From: Hoeflea_A sp965228435 | GTDB lineage: Bacteria > Pseudomonadota > Alphaproteobacteria > Rhizobiales > Rhizobiaceae | Assembly: GCA_965228435.1 (NCBI GenBank) | Contig: OZ245818.1 | Coordinates: 6,696,001 to 6,760,000, forward strand | Length of the DNA stretch: 64,000 bases | Direction of reading: 5' to 3' | Shown here: piece by piece, positions 54,183 through 63,738 of the stretch | Layout: every line of letters starts with the position of its first letter | Position numbering within the stretch: the stretch's first letter is position 1 | Program-made: the position numbers and the translations under genes | The notes under the pieces: model-generated | Database searches by the model: none | What the model was told of the DNA's origin: nothing | The model's input: only the letters and a program-made list of their open reading frames with translations

Positions 54183-55682
54183 TCAGGGCCTCTCCCACCC
54201 TTCCAGAAACATCGTCATCTCCTCATTCCCACTCACGTCAACCAGTTCAGGGCGCAACTCCGCACCAGCTTCCAAAAGCAGCCGTGCGCAGGTAACGTGA
54301 TCCCGGTGCCTGGCGTTGGGGCAGAATTCCGCTCCATGAACAACCGTTCCGAGTGCGTCACCTCCGTAGGCATTACGACGACTCATATCAGCATCGAACG
54401 TCAAAAATAGGGCGACGTGCTCAGACAACCCTTCCCATCCGGCGATGTGAAGCGGTGTCATGCCCATATCTTCGGTTGCATTCGGATCGAGGCCCGCCGC
54501 CAGCAAGGCCTTGAGGTGCTGGATATGTCCGGGCCGCCCGGCCAGTTGTGTCAGCAATTTGCGGTCACCAGACGACAGATTCTGTTGCCGTAGCGCAGAC
54601 ACCGGCGCCCTGCCCCGGGCGCAATCCGCCAGGATCGTTTCGGTGTTTGAGAGCCTTGACGACGCGTTGCGCCTTTCCAGCAACTCGGCAATCTCACGGT
54701 TGCCGTAGATACACGCCGTTGCGTAGGCAGTGTGCCCTTCCCATACGAGTCCGGGATCGGCACCATGGTCGAGGAGCAATGCGCCTATTTCGGCGGAACA
54801 GAACCGCCTTGCTGCCTGGTGAAGTGCAGGAACGGAATCAACGGCTTGTCCGCTGGGATGTCCATCGACCGCTTCGTTCGGGTCCGCGCCGTAGTTGAGC
54901 AGTAAACGCGCCGCTTCTACATCGTTGAAATCCAGTGCCCGAGGCAGCGCATTGGTGCCGCGCGTCGAGACACCATGCTGCATCAGCAGCTTGAGGCCCT
55001 CCGTGTGGCCAAGTTCGGTTGCATGGTAGAGGCTCTCGTCATCATCCGGATTGGCGCCGTTCTCCAGCAACCAGCGCGCCAGTCGCATGTTTCCGGCGTG
55101 CCCGAGGGCACCATAAAGCGCAGAAATACGATGGTCCGACCCCGGCTCTGCGGCATAACCGTCGTTCACGTCGGCTCCATTCTCGACCAGCAAGGCCGCA
55201 ATTCGCTCCACGTCACCCCGCTGCTCCGGGGCGAACCGATAATACTGGGAATAAGCAAGGTGGAGGATCGGTGAGCGGACCCCGACGATCCTGGTCGCGG
55301 CAGCCGGATCCTGTTTGATCGTTGAACGCACACGCTCCCAGTCATACGTAGCCACCAGAAGGCCGAAATCATGCTGCGGCAGCGTTGGGTCGTCCTGCAA
55401 CAACTTCTTGATAATCCAGCCCTGTCCGAAATAGAGCGCAAGCTTAAGCCGTTCGGCCCGTTGCTCGCGCGACTGGTCTCTGGTTTCTAGGTCGAACTTC
55501 AAATCCGGCCAGCTGCTGTGGCCATTCTCGCGAGCAATGACGTGAAGAAAGTCGGCGTGGCGCGGTGTTTTGGGTGACGGCACTTCGGCCCGCAACCGCT
55601 CAACGGCGTTGTTGTCACCCTGCCAAAACGCCTTTTTGAGGCGTTTTGCGTCGGATCGTAGTCTCTGGATAGGCGTAGACAT
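54183..55682 (-). CDS. ankyrin-repeat protein
   Basis: The 499-residue protein has about seven ankyrin-type repeats between residues 130 and 490, recognisable by segments such as LLVENGADVNDGY, WLLENGANPDD, LLMQHGVSTRG, LLNYGADPNEA, LLLDHGADPG and LLAAGLDPNATEDMGMTPLHIAG. The N-terminal 100 residues are a helical lead domain (RLKLALYFGQGWIIKKLL). No signal peptide or enzyme domain is visible, so a cytosolic protein-binding role is likely. It is a single gene. Confidence 0.9.
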   Translation of the reverse strand: MSTPIQRLRSDAKRLKKAFWQGDNNAVERLRAEVPSPKTPRHADFLHVIARENGHSSWPDLKFDLETRDQSREQRAERLKLALYFGQGWIIKKLLQDDPTLPQHDFGLLVATYDWERVRSTIKQDPAAATRIVGVRSPILHLAYSQYYRFAPEQRGDVERIAALLVENGADVNDGYAAEPGSDHRISALYGALGHAGNMRLARWLLENGANPDDDESLYHATELGHTEGLKLLMQHGVSTRGTNALPRALDFNDVEAARLLLNYGADPNEAVDGHPSGQAVDSVPALHQAARRFCSAEIGALLLDHGADPGLVWEGHTAYATACIYGNREIAELLERRNASSRLSNTETILADCARGRAPVSALRQQNLSSGDRKLLTQLAGRPGHIQHLKALLAAGLDPNATEDMGMTPLHIAGWEGLSEHVALFLTFDADMSRRNAYGGDALGTVVHGAEFCPNARHRDHVTCARLLLEAGAELRPELVDVSGNEEMTMFLEGWERP

Positions 55683-55848
55683 GGCTTTCCCCTGTCTTAC
55701 CCAAGGGTCCGCTGCATTGGGTCTTTGGAGAAAAACCGAAGAAATCGTCAGTAGGATTCAAGGTGCGTGAGCGCTTTCCGCGGACCCGGATGCCGCCTTG
55801 CCGGCACCCGGACGCTTACCACCGTCCAGACGGCACATCAAGCGGAGC

Positions 55849-56244
55849 TTAGAAGCTACGGAAGATGCCCTGGCAAATGATCATGATGACAACGCTGACA
55901 ACCCAGTAGCCGGCATCCGTCACCCGCGCATAGGCACTGTTCTTGCGAAACATGCCGCCGGAGTAGCCGAGCACAGCAAAAGCAATGACCGCGAGGAGAA
56001 CCGTCAGAAGCGCGTTTGAAACCGCGGTTACTCCGACAAACCAGCTTACGAGAAGCAGCCCGATTACCTGGGACACCATCGCACCCACGGGCATCTCTCC
56101 AGCTGTCCCCATTTCCACGCCGACGCCCTCTGCCCACTTTGGTCCGAAAAGCTTCGGCGAATACCAAAGCCAGCCAGCAAGAAAGGCAACAACCGCACCG
56201 ACGACGACACCCACGAAGTTCACTCCGTTGAACAACTCACCCAT
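55849..56244 (-). CDS. DUF1761 membrane protein
   Basis: The 131-residue protein has four hydrophobic helices and the DUF1761 start (NFVGVVVGAVVAFLAGWLWYSPKLFGPKWAEG). The start ATG 56244 has GGAGGGG eight bases upstream; codons before it are not family-like. The function is unknown. Confidence 0.88.
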   Translation of the reverse strand: MGELFNGVNFVGVVVGAVVAFLAGWLWYSPKLFGPKWAEGVGVEMGTAGEMPVGAMVSQVIGLLLVSWFVGVTAVSNALLTVLLAVIAFAVLGYSGGMFRKNSAYARVTDAGYWVVSVVIMIICQGIFRSF

Positions 56245-56385
56245 CTTGGACCCCTCCATTTCGGACAACAATTGAGCAGCTAATTAACACCGATGTTAAA
56301 TTGCCTACAATACAAGGCTATGAAATTGCCGTGGATACACCACAGCCGAGAATTCACGCTTCGCTTTCAACCGTCCCACCCAAAA

Positions 56386-56417
56386 CGCAAAAAGGGCGCT
56401 GCCATGCGGCAACGCCC
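56386..56417 (-). terminator. rho-independent terminator of the BMP-ABC operon
   Basis: On the minus strand GGGCGTTGCC, loop GCAT and GGCAGCGCCC form a 10-bp stem (one G-T pair) followed by TTTTTGCGTTTTG. It lies 26 bases after the stop of the BMP binding-protein gene. Confidence 0.9.
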
Positions 56418-56442
56418 TCAATTCTGACGTGGTAACTTTCAA

Positions 56443-57507
56443 TCAGTTCGGCAGTTGGTCATCGACGCCTTTGACGTAGAAGTTCATGCCGAGCAAGGTG
56501 CCGTCATCAGCGGTTTCACCGTCTTTCAGCCACGGCGTGCCGTCCTGCTTGGCGACCGGGCCGGTGAATGGGTGCAGTTCACCACTGGTGATCTTGGCTT
56601 CCGTTTCCATGGCCATCGCCTTCACATCATCCGGCATGTTGGTATAGGGCGCCATCTGCAGGATCCCGGAATCCAGCCCATCCCAGGTGGACTGCGTTGC
56701 CCAGTTGCCATCCATGACGGCCTGTGTGCGCCTGATGTAATACGGACCCCAAGTGTCCAGGATTGCCGTCAGCTGGGTTTTCGGACCAGCTTCGATCATG
56801 TCCAGTGCCTGACCAAACGCCATGATCCCGCGCTCTTCGGCGACCTGCATCGGTGCAGTCGAGTCGGTGTGCTGAGTCAGGATATCGACGCCCTGGTCGA
56901 TCAGCGCCTTGGCGGCGTCTGCTTCCTTGCCGGGATCGACCCAAGTGTTGACCCAGACCACCTTGATCTCGAAGTCCGGATTGACGGACTGAGCACCGAG
57001 CAGGAAGGCATTGATGCCCATCACGACTTCAGGAATCGGGAAGGATGCGATGTATCCGGCCACACCGGTTTTCGACATCTTGCCGGCGATCTGGCCCTGA
57101 ATATAACGGCCCTGGTAGAAGCGTGAGTTGTAGCTCGTCACATTGTCGGCGGTCTTGTAACCGGTGGCGTGCTCAAACTTCACCTTGGGAAACTTCTTCG
57201 CGACATCGAGCGTCGGATCCATGAACCCGAAAGACGTCGTAAAGATCAGCTCGCAGCCGGAACGGGCGAACCGTTCAATCGCGCGCTCGGCGTCCGGGCC
57301 TTCGGCGACATTTTCAAGGAAGGCCGTTTCGACCTTGTCGCCAAAGTGCTTTTCCAGCTCCTGCCGACCGATGTCATGGGCCTGGTTCCATCCGCCGTCG
57401 GTTTTCGGTCCGACATAGACAAAGCAGACCTTGGTGGCCGCCTGCGCCGCTCCCGCGGCGAGGCTGAAGATTGCGGCAGCGGCAGCTGCCAAGAGCATTT
57501 TTTTCAT
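56443..57507 (-). CDS. BMP-family ABC transporter substrate-binding protein
   Basis: The 354-residue protein has a Sec signal (MKKMLLAAAAAAIFSLAAG, cleavage after AQA) and the PnrA/BMP fold that binds purine nucleosides: KVCFVYVGPKTDGGWNQAHDIG at the start, FTTSFGFMDPTLDVAKKFP and GVDILTQHTDSTAPMQVAEE. No lipoprotein Cys, so it is soluble in the periplasm. ATG 57507 lies after an AGAGGTG site. It is the last gene of the operon that starts at 61131, although its product is needed in excess. Confidence 0.94.
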   Translation of the reverse strand: MKKMLLAAAAAAIFSLAAGAAQAATKVCFVYVGPKTDGGWNQAHDIGRQELEKHFGDKVETAFLENVAEGPDAERAIERFARSGCELIFTTSFGFMDPTLDVAKKFPKVKFEHATGYKTADNVTSYNSRFYQGRYIQGQIAGKMSKTGVAGYIASFPIPEVVMGINAFLLGAQSVNPDFEIKVVWVNTWVDPGKEADAAKALIDQGVDILTQHTDSTAPMQVAEERGIMAFGQALDMIEAGPKTQLTAILDTWGPYYIRRTQAVMDGNWATQSTWDGLDSGILQMAPYTNMPDDVKAMAMETEAKITSGELHPFTGPVAKQDGTPWLKDGETADDGTLLGMNFYVKGVDDQLPN

Positions 57508-57537
57508 TGTGTTCACCTCTTTGGTTGGTTGGTTGGA

Positions 57538-58458
57538 TTATCGATCCGGGACGAAAGACTGGCCCAGTGATGCCGGCGTATTCATCAGCGTCAGACGCCT
57601 GTTACGCGAGATCAGAACGAGTACCACGATCGTCGCCAGGTAAGGAAGCGCCGACAGGAACTGCGACGGGATGCCAAAACCGAGCGCCTGCGCATGCAAC
57701 TGTCCGATCGTGACGGCGCCGAAGAGATAGGCTCCAGCGAGTACACGCAGCGGCCGCCAGCTTGCAAAAACCACCAAAGCAAGTGCGATCCAGCCTCGGC
57801 CGGCAGACATGTTTTCGACCCATTGCGGCGTGTAGACGAGTGACAGCTGTGCGCCAGCGAGACCGGCACAAGCTCCGCCGAACAATACGGCCAGGTAGCG
57901 GGTGCGGATCACCGAAATTCCGAGCGCATGCGCTGACCCGTGGCTGTCGCCGATTGCCCGCAGTTGAAGGCCGGCACGCGTGCGGAACAGGAACCAGCCG
58001 ACACCGAAGACGCCAAGGATCGAGATGTAGAAGATCAGGTCCTGATCGAACAGGAGCTTGCCGATCAGCGGGATGGACGAGAGCACCGGAATGGTGATCG
58101 GCTCCAGCTTGGTGCCCGCCTGACCAACAAAACTCTCCCCGATCATGCCCGATAGCCCAAGGCCAAGGATGGTCAGGGCGAGGCCCGTCGCAACCTGGTT
58201 GGTCACCAGGGTGAGCGTCATGAAGCCGAACAACAGCGCCATGGCGCACCCGGCGAACATCCCGAACAGGGCGCCGATATAAGGAGATCCGGAGAGCTGT
58301 GTGGCAGCGAACGCCAGGACTGCGCCCATGACGATCATGCCTTCGACACCGAGATTGAGAACGCCGGAGCGTTCGACGACCAGTTCACCGAGAGCAGCGA
58401 GCAGTAACGGGGTCGCCGCGGTCGTGATGGTAAATAGAATGGCTTCCGTTAGTTCCAT
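57538..58458 (-). CDS. nucleoside-type ABC transporter permease 2
   Basis: The 306-residue protein has about ten membrane helices and matches the YufQ/RbsC-like permeases: LGELVVERSGVLNLGVEGMIVMGA near the N-terminus and GFIALALVVFASWRP-like blocks (GWIALALVVFASWRPL). Its start overlaps the permease 1 stop by one base. It pairs with permease 1 to form the channel. Confidence 0.93.
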   Translation of the reverse strand: MELTEAILFTITTAATPLLLAALGELVVERSGVLNLGVEGMIVMGAVLAFAATQLSGSPYIGALFGMFAGCAMALLFGFMTLTLVTNQVATGLALTILGLGLSGMIGESFVGQAGTKLEPITIPVLSSIPLIGKLLFDQDLIFYISILGVFGVGWFLFRTRAGLQLRAIGDSHGSAHALGISVIRTRYLAVLFGGACAGLAGAQLSLVYTPQWVENMSAGRGWIALALVVFASWRPLRVLAGAYLFGAVTIGQLHAQALGFGIPSQFLSALPYLATIVVLVLISRNRRLTLMNTPASLGQSFVPDR

Positions 58459-59567
58459 TATGCTCCCTCCGCAACCGGCGTTGCCTGTTGGGGTGCCGCT
58501 TGTGCCGCCGTCTTGAAACGGATCCGGTAGTGGATCAGCGTGTCGCAGGCGAGGACGAAGAACAGCAGCATTCCCTGGAACACGCGGGCGATCTTGTCCG
58601 GCAGACCGATAGAGATTTGAGCCGCCTCGCCGCCGAGATATGTCAACGCCAATACCAGTCCCGCGGCGAAGATGCCGATGGGGTTAAGGCGGCCGAGAAA
58701 TGCGACGATGATGGCGGTAAAGCCGTAGCCGGGTGAAATTACCGGCTGCAATTCACCGATCGCGCCTGAGACTTCCGAGATTCCCGCCAGGCCGGCCAGA
58801 GCTCCCGAAAAGAGAAAGGCGAAGAACACCATGCGATTGGCGGAGAACCCGGCAAACCGCCCTGCCCTTGCGGACTGACCGAGCACGGAAACTTCGAAGC
58901 CCTTGAGCATGTGCCGCATCATGAACCATGCAAGGACGGTGACGATGATGGCAAAGACGAACCCATAGTGGGCGCGGCCGAATTCCGGCAGGATCTCCGG
59001 CAGCACCGCGCTGTCGTTGAAGTCTCGCGTTTCCGGAAAGTTGAACCCTTCGGGATTGCGCCAGGGACCACGGACGAGCCAGTCAAGAAACAGCTGTGCC
59101 ACATAGACAAGCATCAGGCTGGACAGGATCTCGTTGGTATTGAACCGGGTCTTCAGAAGTGCCGGGACTGCTGCGTAGGCCGCGCCACCGGCCATTCCCA
59201 TGATCAGGATGATCGGCAGGACCAGAAACGATTCCCATTGGTAGAAGACCAAGGGTACGATCGAACCGGCAATGGCGCCCATGATGAACTGGCCTTCGGC
59301 GCCAATGTTCCAGTTGTTCGACCGAAAGCAGACCGACAGGCCGACAGCAATCAGAATGAGCGGTGCAGCCTTGATCGCGAGTTCATGCAGCGACCAGACT
59401 TCTATCAGCGGCTCGATGAAAAAGCTGTAAAGCGAGTCGATTGGGTTCTTGCCAAGCGCTGAGAACACGATCGCGCCGGCAATGATGGTCAGCCCCAAGG
59501 CGATAAAGGGGGACAGTGCAGAAAAGAGCGCTGAATGCTCGCCTCTGCGTTCCAGCTCAATGCGCAT
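58458..59567 (-). CDS. nucleoside-type ABC transporter permease 1
   Basis: The 369-residue protein is the YufP-like partner: a longer N-terminal segment, then LIAVGLSVCFRSNNWNIGAEGQFIMGA and GYGFTAIIVAFLGRLNPIG. A strong GGAGGT ribosome site precedes the ATG, and its start overlaps the ATPase gene end by 11 bases. Confidence 0.93.
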   Translation of the reverse strand: MRIELERRGEHSALFSALSPFIALGLTIIAGAIVFSALGKNPIDSLYSFFIEPLIEVWSLHELAIKAAPLILIAVGLSVCFRSNNWNIGAEGQFIMGAIAGSIVPLVFYQWESFLVLPIILIMGMAGGAAYAAVPALLKTRFNTNEILSSLMLVYVAQLFLDWLVRGPWRNPEGFNFPETRDFNDSAVLPEILPEFGRAHYGFVFAIIVTVLAWFMMRHMLKGFEVSVLGQSARAGRFAGFSANRMVFFAFLFSGALAGLAGISEVSGAIGELQPVISPGYGFTAIIVAFLGRLNPIGIFAAGLVLALTYLGGEAAQISIGLPDKIARVFQGMLLFFVLACDTLIHYRIRFKTAAQAAPQQATPVAEGA

Positions 59568-61131
59568 GGGCCACCTCCTTCTCGGACGTCTCTCCGTGGA
59601 TCCCGCCCATCAAAAGTCCAATCTTTTCAAGCGTCATGTTCGCTGCCGGCTCGGCCGCAGACAGCGTGCCCTCGTTGATCACGGCAATGCTGGTGGCCAC
59701 TTCAAAGATCTCGTCCAGATCCTGGCTGATCACAACAACTGCGGACCCCTGTTCCGCAAGGTCGATAAGCGCCTGGCGAATGCGGCTTGCGGCGCCGGCA
59801 TCAACACCCCAGGTGGGTTGGTTGACGACCATGACCGACGGCTGCCGGTCGAGTTCGCGACCGACAATGAACTTCTGCAGATTGCCTCCGGACAGCGACT
59901 CCGCGTCGGGATCTTCCCCGGATTTGCGCACATCCATGTCCTTGATGATGCGCTTAGAGGCATCGAGAACCGCGTCGCGGCGAATGATCTTCAACGGTCC
60001 GCCTGCAAGGAATGCGCTGGCATCCGATGTGTGGCGCGAGAGAACCATGTTGTCCGACAGTGTCATCTCGGAGACAGCTGCGTGACCATGCCGCTCTTCC
60101 GGCACGAATCCGGCGCCCATCAAACGGCGAGCAGTAATGTTCTTGCGGCCGGACGCCTGACCGCAGATCTGCACATCCTCGGCCCGGTCCACCAACTCTT
60201 CACCCGACAACACGTCGAACAGTTCGCTTTGTCCGTTGCCGGCGACACCCGCAATTCCGATGATTTCGCCGCGGCGAACCGACAGATTGATGTCCTTGAG
60301 TGCAACCGCAAACGGGGTTCGCGCCGGTGCCGAGAGGTTTCTCGCCTCCAGCAGCACCTCGTCACCGATTTTGCCGCCGGTGTTGGATACCGCCTTGACG
60401 TCGGAACCGACCATCATACGGGCCAGTGACGCAGGTGTTTCCTGACGCGGATCGCAGGCGCCCGTCACCTTGCCATGGCGCAGAACCGTTGCGCGATCGC
60501 AGATCCGCTGGACCTCTTCCAGACGGTGGCTGATATACAGGACCGAGCGCCCCTCTGAGCGGATTTTCTCCAGTGTTTCAAAGAGCTTGTCCGCTTCTTG
60601 AGGAGTCAGAACGGAGGTTGGCTCGTCGAGAATGATCAGCTCGGGATTTTGCAGAAGCGTGCGGACAATCTCGATACGCTGACGCTCGCCGACGGACAGA
60701 TCGGCGACGTGCGCATGAGGATCCAGCGGCAACCCATATTCGTGCGACAGGACCGAAGCGCGTTCGGAAATGCCCTCGATGCTCTCGGCACTGTCCATCG
60801 ACAGGGCGATGTTTTCAGCGACCGTCAACGCCTCGAACAGTGAGAAGTGCTGGAACACCATTCCGATGCCGAGACCGCGCGCCTGACCCGGACTTCGAAC
60901 CTGAACCGTGTTGCCCTTCCAGATGATGTCGCCTGCGGTCGGCTCCAGGGAACCAAAGAGCATTTTTACGAGCGTCGACTTGCCGGCACCGTTCTCGCCC
61001 AGCAAGGCATGGATCTCACTCGATCGAATTTCCAGGTTGATATTGTCGTTGGCGCGCAGCTCGCCAAATTGTTTGGTGAGGCCGCGCACCTCGAGCAGGC
61101 AGTCGTTTTGCGTTGGTTTGTCGGTCAACAC
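59557..61131 (-). CDS. ABC transporter ATP-binding protein (two ATPase domains)
   Basis: The 524-residue protein has two fused nucleotide-binding domains, as in RbsA/YufO. The first is complete with GENGAGKST, the LSVGERQRIEI signature and LIILDEPTSVL; the second (from about residue 255) has a degenerate Walker A (GVAGNGQSE) and LSGGNLQKFIVGREL. GTG 61131 follows GGAGG at 5 bases and gives the expected VLTDKPTQ start. The frame upstream to 61224 is not conserved. It is the first gene of the BMP operon. Confidence 0.94.
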   Translation of the reverse strand: MLTDKPTQNDCLLEVRGLTKQFGELRANDNINLEIRSSEIHALLGENGAGKSTLVKMLFGSLEPTAGDIIWKGNTVQVRSPGQARGLGIGMVFQHFSLFEALTVAENIALSMDSAESIEGISERASVLSHEYGLPLDPHAHVADLSVGERQRIEIVRTLLQNPELIILDEPTSVLTPQEADKLFETLEKIRSEGRSVLYISHRLEEVQRICDRATVLRHGKVTGACDPRQETPASLARMMVGSDVKAVSNTGGKIGDEVLLEARNLSAPARTPFAVALKDINLSVRRGEIIGIAGVAGNGQSELFDVLSGEELVDRAEDVQICGQASGRKNITARRLMGAGFVPEERHGHAAVSEMTLSDNMVLSRHTSDASAFLAGGPLKIIRRDAVLDASKRIIKDMDVRKSGEDPDAESLSGGNLQKFIVGRELDRQPSVMVVNQPTWGVDAGAASRIRQALIDLAEQGSAVVVISQDLDEIFEVATSIAVINEGTLSAAEPAANMTLEKIGLLMGGIHGETSEKEVAHAH

Positions 61132-61423
61132 AATTTCCTCCCCCGCATGATGCGGATCATTGCGACTGATCCTAGGCGTAGCGGCAGGATCTCGGAAACT
61201 ACCAACGCCGCGAAAGAGCTTCAAAGAATCGAAGCATAATTGCGCCCTCTTTCAATATTGGCGAGATAATCCGAATTGCGGTTGGAACGTCTCGCCAACA
61301 AATTTGTGCAATGCACAATTTGCCAAACAGATTGCCGTTGTGCAAGTGAGACGATTTGCTCCTGTCCACAGGCAGGCAGACTGTGCACTATGGCGGCCGA
61401 GACGAAGCGGAACGAATGGCACG

Positions 61424-62614
61424 ATGGCCCAATCCTATGATGTTGTAGCAGTTGGCGGTGGCCTCGCTGGATATTGTGCGGCGCTTGCCGCTGGTGATGC
61501 CGGATACCGGTCTGCAATCATCGCGCCGGTTGGCAAGGAGGTCGATGGCCGCACCACTGCGCTGATGACACCGTCTATCGAATTGCTTCAACGATTGGGC
61601 GTGTGGGAGAACGTCCGCGAAGTCGCTGCTCCACTGCGAGCGATGCGCATTATTGATGGTACCAAACGCCTCTTGCGTGCGCCTACTGTCACCTTCCACG
61701 CCAGCGAACTCAAACTCGATGCCTTCGGCTATAACATTCCCAATGCCCCTCTGCTTGCCGCATTGCGAGGCGCTCTTGCCCAGTCAGCCGAAGTGGACCA
61801 CTTCGACCAACCGGTCGAAACGGTGGATATTCGGCCGGAAGGTGTCGTTCTGAATCTGGCTGATGACGCGCAGGTGTCGGCACTGCTTGTTGCCGCAGCG
61901 GATGGGCGTAACTCGATTATGCGAAAAGCGGCAGGCATTGGTGTTCGAGATTGGCGATATCCTCAGACGGCCATCGTGCTCAACTTTGCCCACGAGTTCA
62001 GCCATGGCGATACGTCGAACGAATTTCATACGGAAGACGGGCCGTTTACACAGGTTCCGCTCCCGGGCAACCGGTCGAGCCTGGTCTGGGCTATGAAGCC
62101 AGCGGAGGCGACTGCACGGACCGCCCTTTCCGCCGACGAACTTGCTTCGGCCATCGAACAGCGCATGGATTCGATGCTCGGCAAGGTCCAAATCGACAGC
62201 CCAATCCAGCAATTTCCGTTCAGCGGAATGATCGCTCAATCCTTTGCCCGTGAGAGGATCTTGCTGATCGGCGAAGCCGGCCACGTGTTCCCTCCAATTG
62301 GCGCGCAAGGGCTCAATCTGGGTTTGCGGGATGTCGTCGATTTCGTATCCGTGCTGCGCACATCGGGCGGAACGGATCGTGCAGACCAAATCGCGCAACA
62401 CTATAACCGGTTGAGGCGGAGCGACGTCACTTCGCGAACGTTTGGCGTGGATATGCTGAACCGATCCCTGTTGAGCGGATTCCTGCCAATCCAACTCATG
62501 CGCAGCGCGGGGCTTTCTGCCCTGAACCACATCGGGCCGCTGCGGCAACTGGCAATGCGTGAGGGTGTCAGCCCGGGATCGGGCTTACCGTCGCTGTTGA
62601 GGCGTCAGCGCTGA
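61424..62614 (+). CDS. UbiH/UbiF-type FAD-dependent hydroxylase
   Basis: The 396-residue protein has the GGGLAG dinucleotide loop in YDVVAVGGGLAGYCAALAA, the AAADGRNS motif and the GEAGHVFPPIGAQGLNLGLRD block of UbiH-type ubiquinone hydroxylases. ATG 61424 starts the FAD loop; the longer frame upstream shows no similarity and overlaps the promoter region. It is divergent from the ABC operon and overlaps the convergent AEC gene by 10 bases. Confidence 0.92.
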   Translation: MAQSYDVVAVGGGLAGYCAALAAGDAGYRSAIIAPVGKEVDGRTTALMTPSIELLQRLGVWENVREVAAPLRAMRIIDGTKRLLRAPTVTFHASELKLDAFGYNIPNAPLLAALRGALAQSAEVDHFDQPVETVDIRPEGVVLNLADDAQVSALLVAAADGRNSIMRKAAGIGVRDWRYPQTAIVLNFAHEFSHGDTSNEFHTEDGPFTQVPLPGNRSSLVWAMKPAEATARTALSADELASAIEQRMDSMLGKVQIDSPIQQFPFSGMIAQSFARERILLIGEAGHVFPPIGAQGLNLGLRDVVDFVSVLRTSGGTDRADQIAQHYNRLRRSDVTSRTFGVDMLNRSLLSGFLPIQLMRSAGLSALNHIGPLRQLAMREGVSPGSGLPSLLRRQR

Positions 62615-63573
62615 GGAAACAGGTCAGCCGGCAAGAGCCCTGTCGTTATCGCATATAGCAACGCCGTAACGGACAGCACCGACAGCGCCGTTGTGACCAA
62701 AATCGTCCCCGAGGCGCGTTCGACCCAACTTCCATATTGCTGTGCCATGACGAAGACATTCGTTGCCGTTGGCAGTGCGGCAAGCAAAACGGCGGTAAAT
62801 ATCCAGACCGGATCGAAATCACCGATCAGGCTGAGCGCGAAATACATCAGCAATGGGTGAATGACGAGTTTGGCAGGAACGATGTATCCCAGTTCTACCG
62901 GCACCCGCCGGATCGGCCGCAAGGCCAAAGTCACGCCCATCGCGAACAGCGCACAGGGCGCGGCGGCTTGTGCCAGATAATCGATCAGCCTTTGCGGTGC
63001 CGCCGGCACCGGCACATCGATCCAGGCGACCAGCACACCGGCGAAGGTGGCAATGATAAAGGGATGCAACACGATGCTGCGGATAATGTGGAGCGCCAAA
63101 TCTGCAAATTTACGCCGCTCGCTGCCCGAAATCGCCATCAGGCATGGTGTCAGGCTGAAATGCATGATGTTTTCGAAGCAGAATATCAATGCAACCGGCA
63201 CTGCGGCTGTCTCACCGAAAGCCAGGATCGCAAGGCTGGGACCCATATAGCCGATATTGCCATAGGCTCCTGCGAGACCCTGGATGGTGCCCTCTGCAAT
63301 GGTCACACGGCGAATGATCACGCCAATTGCGAAGATGACCGCAAAGATCGCATATGTGCTCAAAAGGTTGGCCAGTATGAAGTCCAGCCGGCTCAACTGT
63401 TCGATTGGAGTCTGCGACAGCAGTTTGAAAAACAGCGCCGGAAGCGCAAGATAAACAACGAAAATATTGAGCCAACCGAGCGCGTTGGCTGGTTGGTCGA
63501 CCAGGCGGGCCGTCAGATAGCCCAGGAATATGAGCCCGAACAGCGGCAGGATCAAAGCAGCGATGTCAGCCAT
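62605..63573 (-). CDS. AEC-family (auxin efflux carrier-like) permease
   Basis: The 322-residue protein has about ten membrane helices with the AEC layout: LILPLFGLIFLGYLTARL at the N-terminus, YGNIGYMGPSLAI in helix 4 and LPTATNVFVMAQQYG near the C-terminal half. Members export or import dicarboxylates or other metabolites. ATG 63573 begins the first helix; the upstream extension is soluble and unconserved. Confidence 0.92.
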   Translation of the reverse strand: MADIAALILPLFGLIFLGYLTARLVDQPANALGWLNIFVVYLALPALFFKLLSQTPIEQLSRLDFILANLLSTYAIFAVIFAIGVIIRRVTIAEGTIQGLAGAYGNIGYMGPSLAILAFGETAAVPVALIFCFENIMHFSLTPCLMAISGSERRKFADLALHIIRSIVLHPFIIATFAGVLVAWIDVPVPAAPQRLIDYLAQAAAPCALFAMGVTLALRPIRRVPVELGYIVPAKLVIHPLLMYFALSLIGDFDPVWIFTAVLLAALPTATNVFVMAQQYGSWVERASGTILVTTALSVLSVTALLYAITTGLLPADLFPQR

Positions 63574-63738
63574 GGTCCCCACCGTTGTCCAACCCGGCGG
63601 GGCATGTTCGAACCCGGTCCCGACATTTGTCGGCGACAGAAGACGCGGGCGCACCGGGCCTTTTTTCCGGAATCATGTGAAAGCCGTTGATTTTTTCTCC
63701 GCCTTCCACCAGTTTCTTGGGCAAGGAGAACGATTGAA

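Noticed and set aside
54183..55682. Ankyrin protein as a secreted effector or part of a defence system
   Set aside because: No signal, toxin domain or defence-type neighbour is visible.
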